From Fusobacterium varium (lineage in GTDB: Bacteria > Fusobacteriota > Fusobacteriia > Fusobacteriales > Fusobacteriaceae): a stretch of 64,000 bases of DNA. This document shows, piece by piece, positions 17,718-27,776 of this stretch. Numbering within the stretch: the stretch's first letter is position 1; every line of letters starts with the position of its first letter. The DNA lies in contig LR134390.1 of NCBI GenBank assembly GCA_900637705.1, positions 682,001 through 746,000 of the forward strand, read 5' to 3'. Under the pieces are notes generated by a model. That model was not told the DNA's origin. It saw only the letters and a list, made by a program, of their open reading frames with translations, and did not search any database. Made by a program: the position numbers and the translations under genes.

Positions 17718-20700
17718 TTAAGAATTTTTTAGGTTTTTTCTGGCAACAGATAGCATAAGTTTTATTCTATTTAATTGATTAACTTCAGAGTAAGCAGGAT
17801 CATAGTCAATTGGAGCTATATTGACATGACTATACTCTGATCTTAATTTTTTAATCATACCTTTTCCAGTTATATGGTTAGGAAGACAACCAAAGGGTTG
17901 GACACAAACAATATTAGGAACTCCCTTTTCTATAAATTCTATCATTTCTCCCATGAGGAACCAACCTTCACCAGATTGATTTCCTATTGATATATATTGA
18001 GAGGTTTTTTTAGCAAGGTCTTGTATAGAGTCTTCATGTTCAAACTTAGAATTTTTCTGTAAAGCATTATTTAAAACTTTTGTATATTGATCTATTACCC
18101 AAAGTGTTGCCTTTAATTTTAATGCTGCAATTTTGCCTTTAAATCTTTCTGTTATAAATATATCACTATATATACAATATTTAATAAAACTCATAAGACT
18201 TGAAGTATAAACTTCTCCACCTTCAGCTTCTATAAATTCAGCTAGATTATTATTAGCAAAAGGGCTAAATTTTACAAGTATTTCTCCAACTATTCCTACT
18301 TTTATTTTCTTTTCATTAGATACTTCTATTTTAGAAAAGTCATTTACTATTGCATTTATGTTATTTTTAAATTGAGAAAACTTACCATTTTGTATATTTT
18401 CTTTAACTTTTTCATTCCATTTTTCATATAATTCAAAAGTGCTTCCTTTAATTTTTTCATAAGGACGTACATGATAGAGAAGTTTCATCAGTATATCTCC
18501 ATATGATACAGCAATCAGGCATTTGTGAGCAAAAGGAAGAGTTATAGAGAAACCTTCCTGTTTTTCAAAACCACTTGCATTTAAAGAAAGGATAGGAATT
18601 TTTTCAAAGCCACTGTCTTTTATAGCTTTTTTTAAGAATCCTAAATAGTTAGTAGCACGGCAACTTCCACCAGTTTGTGAAATCATAACAGCAGTTTTAT
18701 CAAGATCATATTTTCCTGATTTTAAAGCAGCAATGAGTTCTCCAATGACCAATATTGATGGATAACATGCATCATTATTAACATATTGAAGTCCACAATC
18801 TAATGCCTCTTGAGTTTCATCTAGTACTTCAAGATTATATCCTTCAGCTTTGAATGCAGTTTTTAGCAATTTAAAATGCATAGGTGCCATTTGTGGAGCA
18901 AGAATAGTATATTCTTTTTTCATTTTTTTTGTAAATTGAGCACGTTTGTATTCTATTTTCTTTTTAATAGATGATCTAAGAACATTTTTCTTATAATCTA
19001 AAGCAGCTAAAAGACTTCTTATTCTTATTTTTACAGCTCCAAGATTACTTATCTCATCTATTTTTAAAAGGGTATGTACTTTTCCATGATTAGCCAAGAT
19101 TTCTTCAACTTGATCTGTAGTTACAGCATCTATACCACAACTAAAACTATTCAATTCTATAAGTTCAAGGCAATTACTTTTTCCTACATAAGCAGCAGCT
19201 CTGTATAACCTTGAGTGATATGTCCATTGATCTATTACCCTTAATTCTTCATCTAAAGAAGCAAGGCTGGCAACAGCATCTCCTGTAAGAACAGCTATTC
19301 CAAAAGAATTTATTATATTAGGGATACCATGATGGATTTCTTTATCACAATGATAAGGTCTTCCACAAAGTACCACTCCAGTTTTTCCAGTTTTTTCCAG
19401 TTCATCAATTATTTCGAGAGCTTTATTTCTCATATCTTTTCTGAAATTATATTTTTCTTCCCATGCAGCATCTACAGCTATTTTAGTTTCAGATTTTGAT
19501 ACTCCAAATCTTTCAAACTCTTCAAATACAGTCTTATAAAGTATTTCTTTACTTTCAAATGAGAAAAATGGCAATATTAAATCTATATGTTTTTCTTTTA
19601 AAATATCCATATTGTTATTAATAACTTCTGGATAAGACATAACAATAGGACAATTAAATTGATTAGAAGATTTTTCATCCTCTTTTTCTTCAAATATGAC
19701 ACAAGGATAAAAAATTCTTTTTACACCTTTTTCTATAAGATTTATAATATGTCCATGAACAAGTTTTGCAGGATAACATATAGAATCAGAAGATATAGTA
19801 TCAATTCCCTTTTCATATAATTTTTTAGATGAATCATCTGATAAAACTACTCTAAATCCAAGATTAGTCAATAAAGTAAACCAAAATGGATATGAGTCAT
19901 AGAAATTCAAGACTCTAGGAATACCAATTTCTCCTCTAGTAGCTTTTGAAGGTTCTAAAGGTGTATAGTTAAATAATCTGTTATATTTATAATCAAACAT
20001 ATTAGGTGCTGTATTTTTCTTCATTTTTCCAAGAGGGTTATCACATCTGTTACCAGATATGAAATTTTCCCCATTCTTAAATTTATGGATAGTCAATAAA
20101 CAATGATTATTACAAAGCTTACATCTAGTAAGGTTTGTAGTACAGCTGAAATTATTTAACTCATCAAGAGTCATAATAGATGAACTTTCTCCAGCCTGTT
20201 CCATTGCTATAAGGGCAGCTCCAAAAGCTCCCATAAGTCCAGCAACATTAGGTCTGATTACATTTCTTTCTGAAACTAACTCAAAAGCTCTTAATACAGA
20301 ATTATTAAGGAAAGTTCCTCCTTGAACAACTATATTTTTTCCTAATTCATCTTTATTTTTAATTTTTATAACTTTAAAAAGTGTATTTTTAACAACAGAG
20401 TAAGAAAGTCCAGCAGAGATATCAGCCACTTCTACTCCATCTTTTTGAGCCTGTTTAACTTTTGAATTCATAAATACAGTACATCTAGTACCAAGATCAG
20501 CTGGAGATTTAGATTCCATTCCCAATTTAGCAAACTCTAAAATATTCATTCCGAGGGAATGAGCAAAAGTTTCAAGGAATGATCCACACCCAGAAGAACA
20601 AGCTTCATTCAAAAGAATGGAAGTAATAATACCATCTTGTATTTTTAGGCATTTCATATCCTGCCCACCAATATCAAGTATAAAATCAACATCTGGCTGA

Positions 20701-21947
20701 AAAAATTGAGAACCTTTATAGTGTGCCATAGTTTCAACTATACCAATATCGACTCTCAATGCTGCTTTGATTAGAGTTTCTCCATATCCAGTTACACATG
20801 AACTTTTAATAATAATGTTTTTATTCATTTTTGAGTATAGTTCTTTAAGTGTAGCAATAATATTATCAAGTGGATTTCCCTTATTATGGGAATAATGTGA
20901 GAATAGTATCTCTTTTTCTTCTGAAATAAGAACTACTTTAATTGTAGTGGAACCTGCATCTATTCCAAGGTAAGCATTTCCTTCATAAGTATCCAAATCT
21001 CTTGTTTCTATTTTTTCCTTTTCGTGTCTTTCAAGAAATTCATTCAGTTCATCTTCGTTTTCAAATAATGGCTGTAATCTTGAAGTATCAGAAGTATCTT
21101 TTTCATTAAGGCGCTCTACTTTAGTTTTAAGCTCTTCATAAGAAAATACAGCTTCATTTTCTTTAGATAGCAAAGCAGCTCCCTGAGCAACAAAAAGTTG
21201 TGAGTTTTCAGGAAAAATTACATCTTCAGGGGCTAATTTTAATGTATCAATAAATCTATTTCTAAGCTCACTTAAAAAGAAAAGAGGACCTCCTAAAAAA
21301 GCTACCTTTCCTGTAATTTTTTTACCACAAGCAAGACCAGTTATAGTTTGGTTAACTACAGCTTGAAATACAGATACAGCTATATTTTCTTTTCTAACTC
21401 CCTCGTTGATGAGGGGTTGTATATCAGTTTTTGCAAATACTCCACATCTGGCAGCTATTGGATATATAGAATCAAATCCTTTTGCAAGTTCATTAAGACC
21501 TGAAGCATCTGTATCTAAAAGACTAGCTATTTGATCGATAAATGCTCCTGTTCCACCAGCACAGCTTCCATTCATTCTTTGATCCATATCATTTTTTAGA
21601 AAAGTTATTTTTGCATCTTCCCCACCGAGTTCAATAGCTACATCAGTTTCTGGAATAATTGTTTCAATAGATTTTATACAAGCAATAACTTCCTGTACAA
21701 AATCTATTCCTATCCATGAAGATATCCCCATTCCACTGGAACCAGTAATATTTATTTTGTATCTTATATCTTCACCAAAATTATTTTTTATATATTCCAA
21801 AAATTCATCAAATATTTTTTTAGTTGTTTCTCTAACATTAGATAGATGTCTTTGATAAATTGAATAAATAATATTATCTTTTTCATCAAGACATACTATT
21901 TTTACAGTAGTGGAACCAACATCTATTCCTATGTAAAATTCTCTCAT
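17718..21947 (-). CDS. Giant 2-hydroxyacyl-CoA dehydratase activase-related protein
   Basis: 1409 aa. Two ASKHA ATPase modules in tandem: the first begins FYIGIDVGSTTVKIV (residue 4), the second YLGIDAGSTTIKVV (near residue 328). Each has a pair of cysteine motifs like the 4Fe-4S ligands of HgdC activases: SCAGGTGAF and ARCGVFAK in the first, CSSGCGSF and TRCTVFMN in the second. A cysteine-bearing linker follows, then a DUF2229-like region (IGIPRVLNFYDSYPFW onward) and a C-terminal part resembling dehydratase D components. Related activators push an electron into 2-hydroxyacyl-CoA dehydratases using ATP. ATG 21947 follows AAGGAGA. The partner dehydratase is not in this window. Confidence 0.88.
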   Translation of the reverse strand: MREFYIGIDVGSTTVKIVCLDEKDNIIYSIYQRHLSNVRETTKKIFDEFLEYIKNNFGEDIRYKINITGSSGMGISSWIGIDFVQEVIACIKSIETIIPETDVAIELGGEDAKITFLKNDMDQRMNGSCAGGTGAFIDQIASLLDTDASGLNELAKGFDSIYPIAARCGVFAKTDIQPLINEGVRKENIAVSVFQAVVNQTITGLACGKKITGKVAFLGGPLFFLSELRNRFIDTLKLAPEDVIFPENSQLFVAQGAALLSKENEAVFSYEELKTKVERLNEKDTSDTSRLQPLFENEDELNEFLERHEKEKIETRDLDTYEGNAYLGIDAGSTTIKVVLISEEKEILFSHYSHNKGNPLDNIIATLKELYSKMNKNIIIKSSCVTGYGETLIKAALRVDIGIVETMAHYKGSQFFQPDVDFILDIGGQDMKCLKIQDGIITSILLNEACSSGCGSFLETFAHSLGMNILEFAKLGMESKSPADLGTRCTVFMNSKVKQAQKDGVEVADISAGLSYSVVKNTLFKVIKIKNKDELGKNIVVQGGTFLNNSVLRAFELVSERNVIRPNVAGLMGAFGAALIAMEQAGESSSIMTLDELNNFSCTTNLTRCKLCNNHCLLTIHKFKNGENFISGNRCDNPLGKMKKNTAPNMFDYKYNRLFNYTPLEPSKATRGEIGIPRVLNFYDSYPFWFTLLTNLGFRVVLSDDSSKKLYEKGIDTISSDSICYPAKLVHGHIINLIEKGVKRIFYPCVIFEEKEDEKSSNQFNCPIVMSYPEVINNNMDILKEKHIDLILPFFSFESKEILYKTVFEEFERFGVSKSETKIAVDAAWEEKYNFRKDMRNKALEIIDELEKTGKTGVVLCGRPYHCDKEIHHGIPNIINSFGIAVLTGDAVASLASLDEELRVIDQWTYHSRLYRAAAYVGKSNCLELIELNSFSCGIDAVTTDQVEEILANHGKVHTLLKIDEISNLGAVKIRIRSLLAALDYKKNVLRSSIKKKIEYKRAQFTKKMKKEYTILAPQMAPMHFKLLKTAFKAEGYNLEVLDETQEALDCGLQYVNNDACYPSILVIGELIAALKSGKYDLDKTAVMISQTGGSCRATNYLGFLKKAIKDSGFEKIPILSLNASGFEKQEGFSITLPFAHKCLIAVSYGDILMKLLYHVRPYEKIKGSTFELYEKWNEKVKENIQNGKFSQFKNNINAIVNDFSKIEVSNEKKIKVGIVGEILVKFSPFANNNLAEFIEAEGGEVYTSSLMSFIKYCIYSDIFITERFKGKIAALKLKATLWVIDQYTKVLNNALQKNSKFEHEDSIQDLAKKTSQYISIGNQSGEGWFLMGEMIEFIEKGVPNIVCVQPFGCLPNHITGKGMIKKLRSEYSHVNIAPIDYDPAYSEVNQLNRIKLMLSVARKNLKNS

Positions 21948-22002
21948 AAATTAATCTCCTTATTATTGTTCTTAAATATAATGTGATTTTTATGAGAGAT
22001 TG

Positions 22003-22341
22003 TTAAATCAAAAGAATTCGGGAATCATACCGTTCAAGGATTGTATAAAATGTTAAAATATCTTTTTGTGGATAAATAACAGTATTTATGCAAGGATCTT
22101 CTGTAACAATCTCTGTCATTTCTAGAAAAGCAGGGATGGGATTTTTTAAAACTTCCCTATCTGCAAGCTCTATTTTATCTATCTTTATAAAACTATATTC
22201 TCTACTACTTTCTATTTTTCCTAAAAGTAAAATGTTTTGAGGTAAATCTTTAAAAGTAGAATGTTTTTCCTGAATATCAAAATTAGAAGTAAAAAACATA
22301 AACATAAATGAAATTACAAAATAAAATAATCTCATTGTCAT
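22003..22341 (-). CDS. Small protein with signal peptide, unknown
   Basis: 112 aa. The N-terminus is hydrophobic (RLFYFVISFMFMFFTSNF), either a signal peptide or a membrane anchor, followed by a mixed soluble part with DKIELADREVLKNPIPAFLE and a C-terminus ending in RILLI. The ribosome site AAGGAGG precedes it. I recognise no family. It lies between a HAD phosphatase and the CoA-activase on the same strand, with short gaps, so co-transcription is likely. Confidence 0.6.
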   Translation of the reverse strand: MTMRLFYFVISFMFMFFTSNFDIQEKHSTFKDLPQNILLLGKIESSREYSFIKIDKIELADREVLKNPIPAFLEMTEIVTEDPCINTVIYPQKDILTFYTILERYDSRILLI

Positions 22342-22368
22342 ATTTGCCTCCTTGTTAAAATTAAAAAA

Positions 22369-23085
22369 TTATAAAGTTTCCACATCAGAATGTACTTTAT
22401 AAATAACATCTTTTCTTTCTATAATAATTTCAGTATTTTTTTTCAAATAATCAGATTCTTTTATACTATTTAAAAGTTCAAGACTAGGATTAATAGCCCT
22501 AGGATGTCCAACACTAAGAAGCATACTGTAATCACCATGAGTATCCCCATAAGCATAACTTTTCATTAAATCAATACTATATTTTTTACAGAACATATCT
22601 ATAGATTTCATTTTATTTTCTGAATCCCACATTGGAGAAATTTTTCCAGAAAGAACTCCATTTTCTACATGATATATAGAACCACAAAAATCATCAGCAT
22701 TCCATTTTTTAGCCATTCGAGATACTAAAAAGTCTGGACTTCCAGAAATAAAAATAACCTTATGTCCCTGTTCTTTATGCCATTTTATCATGCTTCTTGT
22801 ATAAGAATAAACTCTATTTCCTTTTAATTCAACTACCTGATCTGATACAAAATCATTATACTTTGTAGAAAGTCCTTTTATAGCATCAACATAAGTTTGT
22901 GTAAGACCAAGAAGATATTTGTCATAATCTCCTATTCTCTCGTCCCAGAGTTTAAAAGCTTCTTTTACCCTTGTGTCATATTCTCTGAAGTCTAACAATT
23001 CATATTTTATAAGTTTTTTAAAATGCTCAGTCAGAAGAGAATTTCTATAAATTGTCCCATCAATATCAAAAAATGCTGCAATCAT
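22369..23085 (-). CDS. HAD-IB family phosphatase
   Basis: 238 aa from ATG 23085; an in-frame ATG at 23094 abuts the GAGGAG ribosome site. HAD motifs: FFDIDGTIYR (catalytic aspartates), IFISGSPDFLV and YGDTHGDYSMLLSVG. The SerB-like subfamily IB includes phosphoserine and lipid-linked phosphatases. The substrate cannot be assigned from sequence alone. It is first in the minus-strand run towards the CoA-activase. Confidence 0.85.
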   Translation of the reverse strand: MIAAFFDIDGTIYRNSLLTEHFKKLIKYELLDFREYDTRVKEAFKLWDERIGDYDKYLLGLTQTYVDAIKGLSTKYNDFVSDQVVELKGNRVYSYTRSMIKWHKEQGHKVIFISGSPDFLVSRMAKKWNADDFCGSIYHVENGVLSGKISPMWDSENKMKSIDMFCKKYSIDLMKSYAYGDTHGDYSMLLSVGHPRAINPSLELLNSIKESDYLKKNTEIIIERKDVIYKVHSDVETL

Positions 23086-23239
23086 ATATATCATCTCCTC
23101 ATTTTTATACGAAATTAACTATCTATGTTAAGAAATTATAGTTCAAAAATGAAAAAAAGTCAATTTTTCTCATTGTTTCTTGACTAAAATATGGTAAAAT
23201 TAATATAATAGTATTTTTTGTAAAAAAGGTGTGTGAAAT

Positions 23240-24063
23240 ATGAAAAAATAAAATTTATTTATATATATTTTTTATTAACAGTGATAATTTTTGCTCAAGA
23301 AGGTTATATAGCATCTTTTAATACATTAAGACTTGGAAAAAGTCAGAAAGATTACACTTTGACAGCTCAGGCTCTTGAAATGTTTGATATAGTAGGACTT
23401 GTAGAAGTAATGGACATAGAAGGAGCAGAAAAACTTGTTAATGCTTTAGAGAAAGTATCTGGTGAAAAATGGGATTATCATATATCTCCATTTCCAGTAG
23501 GAAAGAATAGTTACAAAGAATATTTTGCTTATGTGTGGAAAAAAGATAAAGTAAAGTTTTTAAAAGAAAGAGGTTTTTATAAAGATGTAGAAGATAAATT
23601 TGCAAGACCTCCTTATGGAGCAGATTTTAAAATAGGAAAATTTGATTTTACATTTGTTCTTGTCCATTCAGTATTTGGTAAAAATGAGAGTGCACGAAGA
23701 GCAGAGGCTTTTAAAATGAATGAAGTATATGATTATTTTCAGAATATGGATTTGCAAGAAAATGATATTATTATTGCTGGAGATTTTAATCTTTCAGGAT
23801 TTGATGAGTCATTTGAAAAATTACTTTCACATTCTGATAAAATAATATATGCTTTAAGTCCAGTAATAAAAACAACATTAGGGAAAAAAAGCTTGGCAAA
23901 CTCTTATGATAATATGTTTTTATCAACAATATATACTAAAGAATTTACAGGGAAAAGTGGAGCTTTGGATTTCACTCAAGGACAATATAAACTTATGAAA
24001 GATAAAATATCAGATCATCTTCCTATATTTATAGTAGTAGAAATATCAGAAGATGACGATTAA
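23240..24063 (+). CDS. Secreted endonuclease/exonuclease/phosphatase-fold hydrolase (one frameshift)
   Basis: EEP-fold protein with GLVEVMD (metal glutamate), IIAGDFNLSG (Asp/Asn) and DKISDHLPIF (Asp-His). The frame from ATG 23240 meets a stop after three codons (ATG AAA AAA TAA). One more A in the A6 run 23243-23248 gives MKKIKFIYIYFLLTVIIFAQ, a classic signal peptide running into the body, 274 aa in all. GTG 23233 is in frame without repair but overlaps the AAGGTG ribosome site, so ATG 23240 with a missing base is more likely. The product is probably a periplasmic nuclease or phosphodiesterase. thiN follows 15 bp later. Confidence 0.85.
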
Positions 24064-24078
24064 AAAATAGAGGTAAGA

Positions 24079-24711
24079 ATGAAAACAGCATATGTATTTT
24101 TTAATGGACAACTTGAAGGAAGTAGAGAATTTTATATAAAATTGATAGATGAAAAAAAAGGGGATATTTATTGTGCTGATGGTGGAGCCAATCATTTGGA
24201 GGCTTTAGGCATTTTTCCACTAGAAATATGGGGAGATCTTGATTCTGTAACAAAGGAAATTATAGAAAAATATCGTAATAATAATGTAAGAATAAAAAAG
24301 TTTCCTAAAGATAAAGATTATACAGATGGGGAATTAATATTGCAGCATATTTCAAAATTGAACTATGATGAAATTATTATAATCGGTGGATTAGGAGGAA
24401 GGATAGACCATTTACTGACAAATTTGAATCTTATATTTAAATTTAAAAATTTAAAATTTGTAACAGAAAAAGAAAGAATATTTTCCATTGAAAAAAAAGC
24501 TGAATTAACAGGACTAAGAGGAAAAACTATTTCTTTTGTTCCTTTTTCTGAAAAAGTTGAAGGACTTACATTAGAAGGTTTTAAATATCCACTAAACAAA
24601 TATATTCTTCATCAAGGGGATTCTATCTGTATGAGCAATATAGCTGTAGATGATATATGCAAAGTGACTTTTGATACGGGAAAATTGATGGGAATAATAT
24701 TAAATAAATAG
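24079..24711 (+). CDS. thiN: Thiamine pyrophosphokinase
   Basis: Makes thiamine diphosphate from thiamine and ATP, in the cytoplasm. It is 210 aa, normal length. Motifs: YCADGGANHLEALGIFP near residue 35, IWGDLDSV, KDKDYTDGELIL and IIGGLGGRIDHLLTNL near residue 105. The start follows AGAGGTAAG. No TPP riboswitch is seen. It probably shares a transcript with the EEP gene before it and the small membrane gene after it. Confidence 0.93.
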   Translation: MKTAYVFFNGQLEGSREFYIKLIDEKKGDIYCADGGANHLEALGIFPLEIWGDLDSVTKEIIEKYRNNNVRIKKFPKDKDYTDGELILQHISKLNYDEIIIIGGLGGRIDHLLTNLNLIFKFKNLKFVTEKERIFSIEKKAELTGLRGKTISFVPFSEKVEGLTLEGFKYPLNKYILHQGDSICMSNIAVDDICKVTFDTGKLMGIILNK

Positions 24712-24736
24712 ATTGTTATAGTAGGAGGGGTAATAT

Positions 24737-24994
24737 ATGTTAAAAGTATGGATTGGAATAGGAATATCGTTATTAATAATTGCAGCATATTTTGGAGTTC
24801 TTTTAGTGAGTTCAACAAAAGAATCAGATGATAAATATGTTGTAGGAGTATTGAGAACAGGTTATAAAATATTTGAATATTTTAATAGAAAGAAAAATAA
24901 TTTAGGAATATATCTTTCTTATATTATCCTATGGGTAGGCTATATGGCATTGAATGGAAGAAAACCTAAGTTAAAAAAAGATACAATGAAGTAA
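24737..24994 (+). CDS. Small membrane protein, unknown
   Basis: 85 aa. One strong N-terminal membrane segment (VWIGIGISLLIIAAYFGVLLV) and a second near residue 58 (LGIYLSYIILWVGYMAL), with a lysine-rich C-terminus. It starts at ATG 24737 behind AGGAGGGG. Family not recognised. It is the last gene of the thiN unit; the next promoter starts within a few bases of its stop codon. Confidence 0.65.
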   Translation: MLKVWIGIGISLLIIAAYFGVLLVSSTKESDDKYVVGVLRTGYKIFEYFNRKKNNLGIYLSYIILWVGYMALNGRKPKLKKDTMK

Positions 24995-24998
24995 ACTA

Positions 24999-25027
24999 TT
25001 GACAGAAGCACATTATTGTAGTATAAT
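24999..25027 (+). promoter_or_regulatory. Sigma-70 promoter for thioesterase gene
   Basis: TTGACA (24999-25004), 17 bp, TATAAT (25022-25027): a full consensus match, 32 bp before ATG 25059. Confidence 0.85.
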
Positions 25028-25058
25028 TTTTCGAGAATTTAATATCAGGAGGATAATA

Positions 25059-25436
25059 ATGCTGAAAGAAGGAATGAGCTTAACACTTGAAAAAATAGTA
25101 AGTGAAAATGAAACAGCAGCTAAGATTGCATCAGGAGCTTTAAATGTTTTTGCAACACCAATACTTATAGCATTTATGGAAAATGCCTCATTTGAGTTGG
25201 TTCAAAAAGAACTTCCAACAGGGGAAACAACAGTAGGGACATCAGTAAATATAAAACATTTAAAAGCTAATCTTATAGGAGATAAGATCAAATGTGTGTC
25301 TGTCCTTGAAAAAATTGATGGAAAAAAACTTGAGTTTTCTGTAAAGGTATATCATGGAGATACTTTAGTTGGAGAAGGAACACATGGAAGATTTATAGTA
25401 AATGAAGAAAAATTTCTAAATAAATTAAAGGGGTAG
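25059..25436 (+). CDS. FlK-like hotdog thioesterase
   Basis: 125 aa, hotdog fold. Thr33, Glu41 and His67 keep exactly the spacing (8 and 26 residues) of the catalytic Thr42-Glu50-His76 of fluoroacetyl-CoA thioesterase FlK, in the segments NVFATPILIAFMENAS and GTSVNIKHLKANLIGD. Most relatives hydrolyse ordinary or unknown short acyl-CoAs, so a fluoroacetate role is not implied. The start is ATG 25059 behind AGGAGG, with its own consensus promoter. uraA follows after a weak hairpin. Confidence 0.85.
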   Translation: MLKEGMSLTLEKIVSENETAAKIASGALNVFATPILIAFMENASFELVQKELPTGETTVGTSVNIKHLKANLIGDKIKCVSVLEKIDGKKLEFSVKVYHGDTLVGEGTHGRFIVNEEKFLNKLKG

Positions 25437-25501
25437 TCTATGTACTATCCTTTTTTTAAGGATAAATAAAATTTTAAATAATATATTTTAAAGGGGGAAA
25501 A

Positions 25502-26764
25502 ATGGAAAATAACATGGAAAAAATAGGAAGTAAAACTAAGCTCTTGTTGGGAGCACAACATGTACTTGCAATGTTTGGAGCAACAGTTTTAGTTCCTTTT
25601 TTAACTGGGCTAAATCCTTCAATTGCACTTATAGCAGCAGGAGCAGGGACACTAATATTTCACTTTTGCACAAAAAGGATAGTACCAGTATTTTTAGGTT
25701 CATCTTTTGCATTTATAGGAGCTTTGACTTTGGTGTTAAAAGAGGAAGGAATAGGAGCTGTAAAAGGTGGAGTTATAGCAGCAGGATTTATTTATTTGGT
25801 AATGGCTTATTTGGTAAAAATTTTTGGAGTAGAAAAAATAAAATCTTTTTTTCCACCAGTAGTAACAGGACCAATTATAATGGTAATAGGTCTTAGAATG
25901 AGTCCAGTAGCTTTAAGTATGGCAGGATATGCAAATGGAAAGTTTGATCCTAAAAGTTTGATAATAGCTCTAGTAGTTATTATTTCTATGATTAGTATTA
26001 CAATAATGAAAAAGTCTTTTTTCAGACTTGTTCCAATCTTAATATCTGTAACATTAGGATACATAGTGGCTATGTGTATGGGGCTTGTAAGCTTTGAACC
26101 AATAGCACAGGCAAATTGGATAGGACTTTCATCAGAAGCAGCAAATGATTTATTTACATTACCTAATTTTTCTGTAAGTGGGGTACTTGCAATAGCTCCT
26201 ATAGCTTTAGTAGTTTTTATTGAACATATTGGAGATATTACAACAAATGGTGCTGTTGTAGGAAAAGATTTCTTTAAAAATCCTGGAATCCATAGAACAC
26301 TTATGGGAGATGGAGTTGCTACAATAGTGGCAGGACTTTTAGGAGGACCAGCAAATACTACTTATGGAGAGAATACAGGAGTTCTTGCAGTAACTAAAGT
26401 TTATGATCCTTCAATTTTAAGAATAGCAGCATGTTATGCAATTGTTTTAGGACTTTTAGGAAAATTTGGAGTAATTCTTCAAACTATACCTGCTCCAGTA
26501 ATGGGAGGAGTTTCAATAATATTATTTGGAATGATTTCATCAGTAGGAGCTAGAACACTTGTAGATGCAGGATTAGATTTTTCTAATTCGAGAAATCTTA
26601 TTATAGCATCATTAATATTTGTATTTGGAATAGCAGTAGATAATATTGTTATATGGAAAACAGTTTCTCTTTCTGGATTAGCTCTTGCAGCTTTTGCAGG
26701 AGTGGTTCTAAACAAAGTTCTTCCATTAGATAGAGAAGTTATGATAAATAAAAAGATAGACTAA
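25502..26764 (+). CDS. uraA: Uracil/xanthine permease (NCS2 family)
   Basis: Inner-membrane nucleobase symporter (420 aa) with about 12-14 membrane segments. NCS2 features: LLGAQHVLAMFGATVLVPFLTG at the start, VTGPIIMVIGLRM, ALVVFIEHIGDIT (the glutamate that binds the base) and GGPANTTYGENTGVL (second binding glutamate). The last motif fits UraA-type uracil carriers best. ATG 25502 follows AAAGGGGGA. A bidirectional terminator closes the gene. Confidence 0.9.
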   Translation: MENNMEKIGSKTKLLLGAQHVLAMFGATVLVPFLTGLNPSIALIAAGAGTLIFHFCTKRIVPVFLGSSFAFIGALTLVLKEEGIGAVKGGVIAAGFIYLVMAYLVKIFGVEKIKSFFPPVVTGPIIMVIGLRMSPVALSMAGYANGKFDPKSLIIALVVIISMISITIMKKSFFRLVPILISVTLGYIVAMCMGLVSFEPIAQANWIGLSSEAANDLFTLPNFSVSGVLAIAPIALVVFIEHIGDITTNGAVVGKDFFKNPGIHRTLMGDGVATIVAGLLGGPANTTYGENTGVLAVTKVYDPSILRIAACYAIVLGLLGKFGVILQTIPAPVMGGVSIILFGMISSVGARTLVDAGLDFSNSRNLIIASLIFVFGIAVDNIVIWKTVSLSGLALAAFAGVVLNKVLPLDREVMINKKID

Positions 26765-26768
26765 TAAA

Positions 26769-26806
26769 AAAATCCATAAATCAAAATATTTTGGTTTATG
26801 GATTTT
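26769..26806. terminator. Bidirectional terminator between uraA and wzz
   Basis: AATCCATAAATCAAAA pairs with TTTTGGTTTATGGATT around a short AT loop, with A and T runs on either side. Serves both converging genes. Confidence 0.85.
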
Positions 26807-26815
26807 CTTACTTTT

Positions 26816-27776
26816 TTAATTGTTATTTTTTATAAGAGATATTGTTCTCTTTTTATAATTATCTATAAATTCAGCAATAAAAGCACTCATTATTCCTAAT
26901 ACTATTCCTAATAAAATTCCAACTGCTAAAATCATTTTAGCTTTACTTTTTGTTTCTATTTCATAGATAGAGGAATCTAAAGTAATTATATTTTTTACTT
27001 CATCATCTCTTTTTAATCCATTTAAACCAATCAGCATTTCAGAACTTTGATTATATAGACTTGTTACCTTTTCTCTTTCAACAGATAAAATAGGATTAGT
27101 ATATTCAATAAATTCTTTGATATTAGTATCTTTATTTAAGTTATTTTTTCTTTTTCAAGTATTTCCTTGATATGATTTCAATTTTGTTAAGTTTTTCTCT
27201 TGAAATTCTATTTTCAGATTCAACAAAAGTATATCTATTTTCTATTTCATCATCAACCTGAATATTGATAAGGGATTCTATAATGGTGATGTATTTATTT
27301 AATATGTCTTTTTGAAGTTCCTGATCTTTTTTCATAGTGACTGATACTGTATAGCTGTTAGTATCTCTATTAAACGAAACTTTTAGAATATCATTTAAAA
27401 ATTTAGATCTTGAATAATCATTTCTGTTTCCTTCTTTTATTTTTTCTAAATAGAGTTCATTCAATTTTTCCAGTTTGAAGAATTCATCAACATATTTATT
27501 AGTAATCAGAATATTATCTACATTTATTTTTGTAAAATTTAAACCAGATTTTGCAAAGAAATAATTATTTTCAAGTTTAGCATAGTTGATATTAAATTTT
27601 AATGCTAAGGTATCTTGTTTAAGGCTTCTGACAAAAAAAGCAACTCCTAGTCCTAGTAAAGAACAGATAATAAAAATTGCTAAAACTAGTATTTTTCTTT
27701 TAATAATAATGTCTACTAGTTCATAGATATCTATTTCATCTTCTTCATAGTATTCTCTTTTTTCTAATTGATTCAT
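26816..27776 (-). CDS. Wzz-type polysaccharide chain-length protein (one frameshift)
   Basis: Inner-membrane, polysaccharide co-polymerase type. It has an N-terminal acidic cytoplasmic start with DIYELVDIIIKRK, a membrane segment near residues 30-50, a long periplasmic coiled region and a C-terminal membrane segment (MILAVGILLGIVLGIMSAF). The frame breaks at the A6/A5 cluster 27144-27155: removing one A joins both halves into a 319-residue protein, normal for Wzz. Here the run is one base too long, unlike the other breaks. A consensus-like promoter lies upstream. No other polysaccharide genes are in the window. Confidence 0.85.

Noticed and set aside
23233-23242. GTG 23233 as start of the EEP-fold protein
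   Set aside because: It abuts the AAGGTG ribosome site; ATG 23240 with one missing A gives correct spacing and a textbook signal peptide. Not fully excluded.
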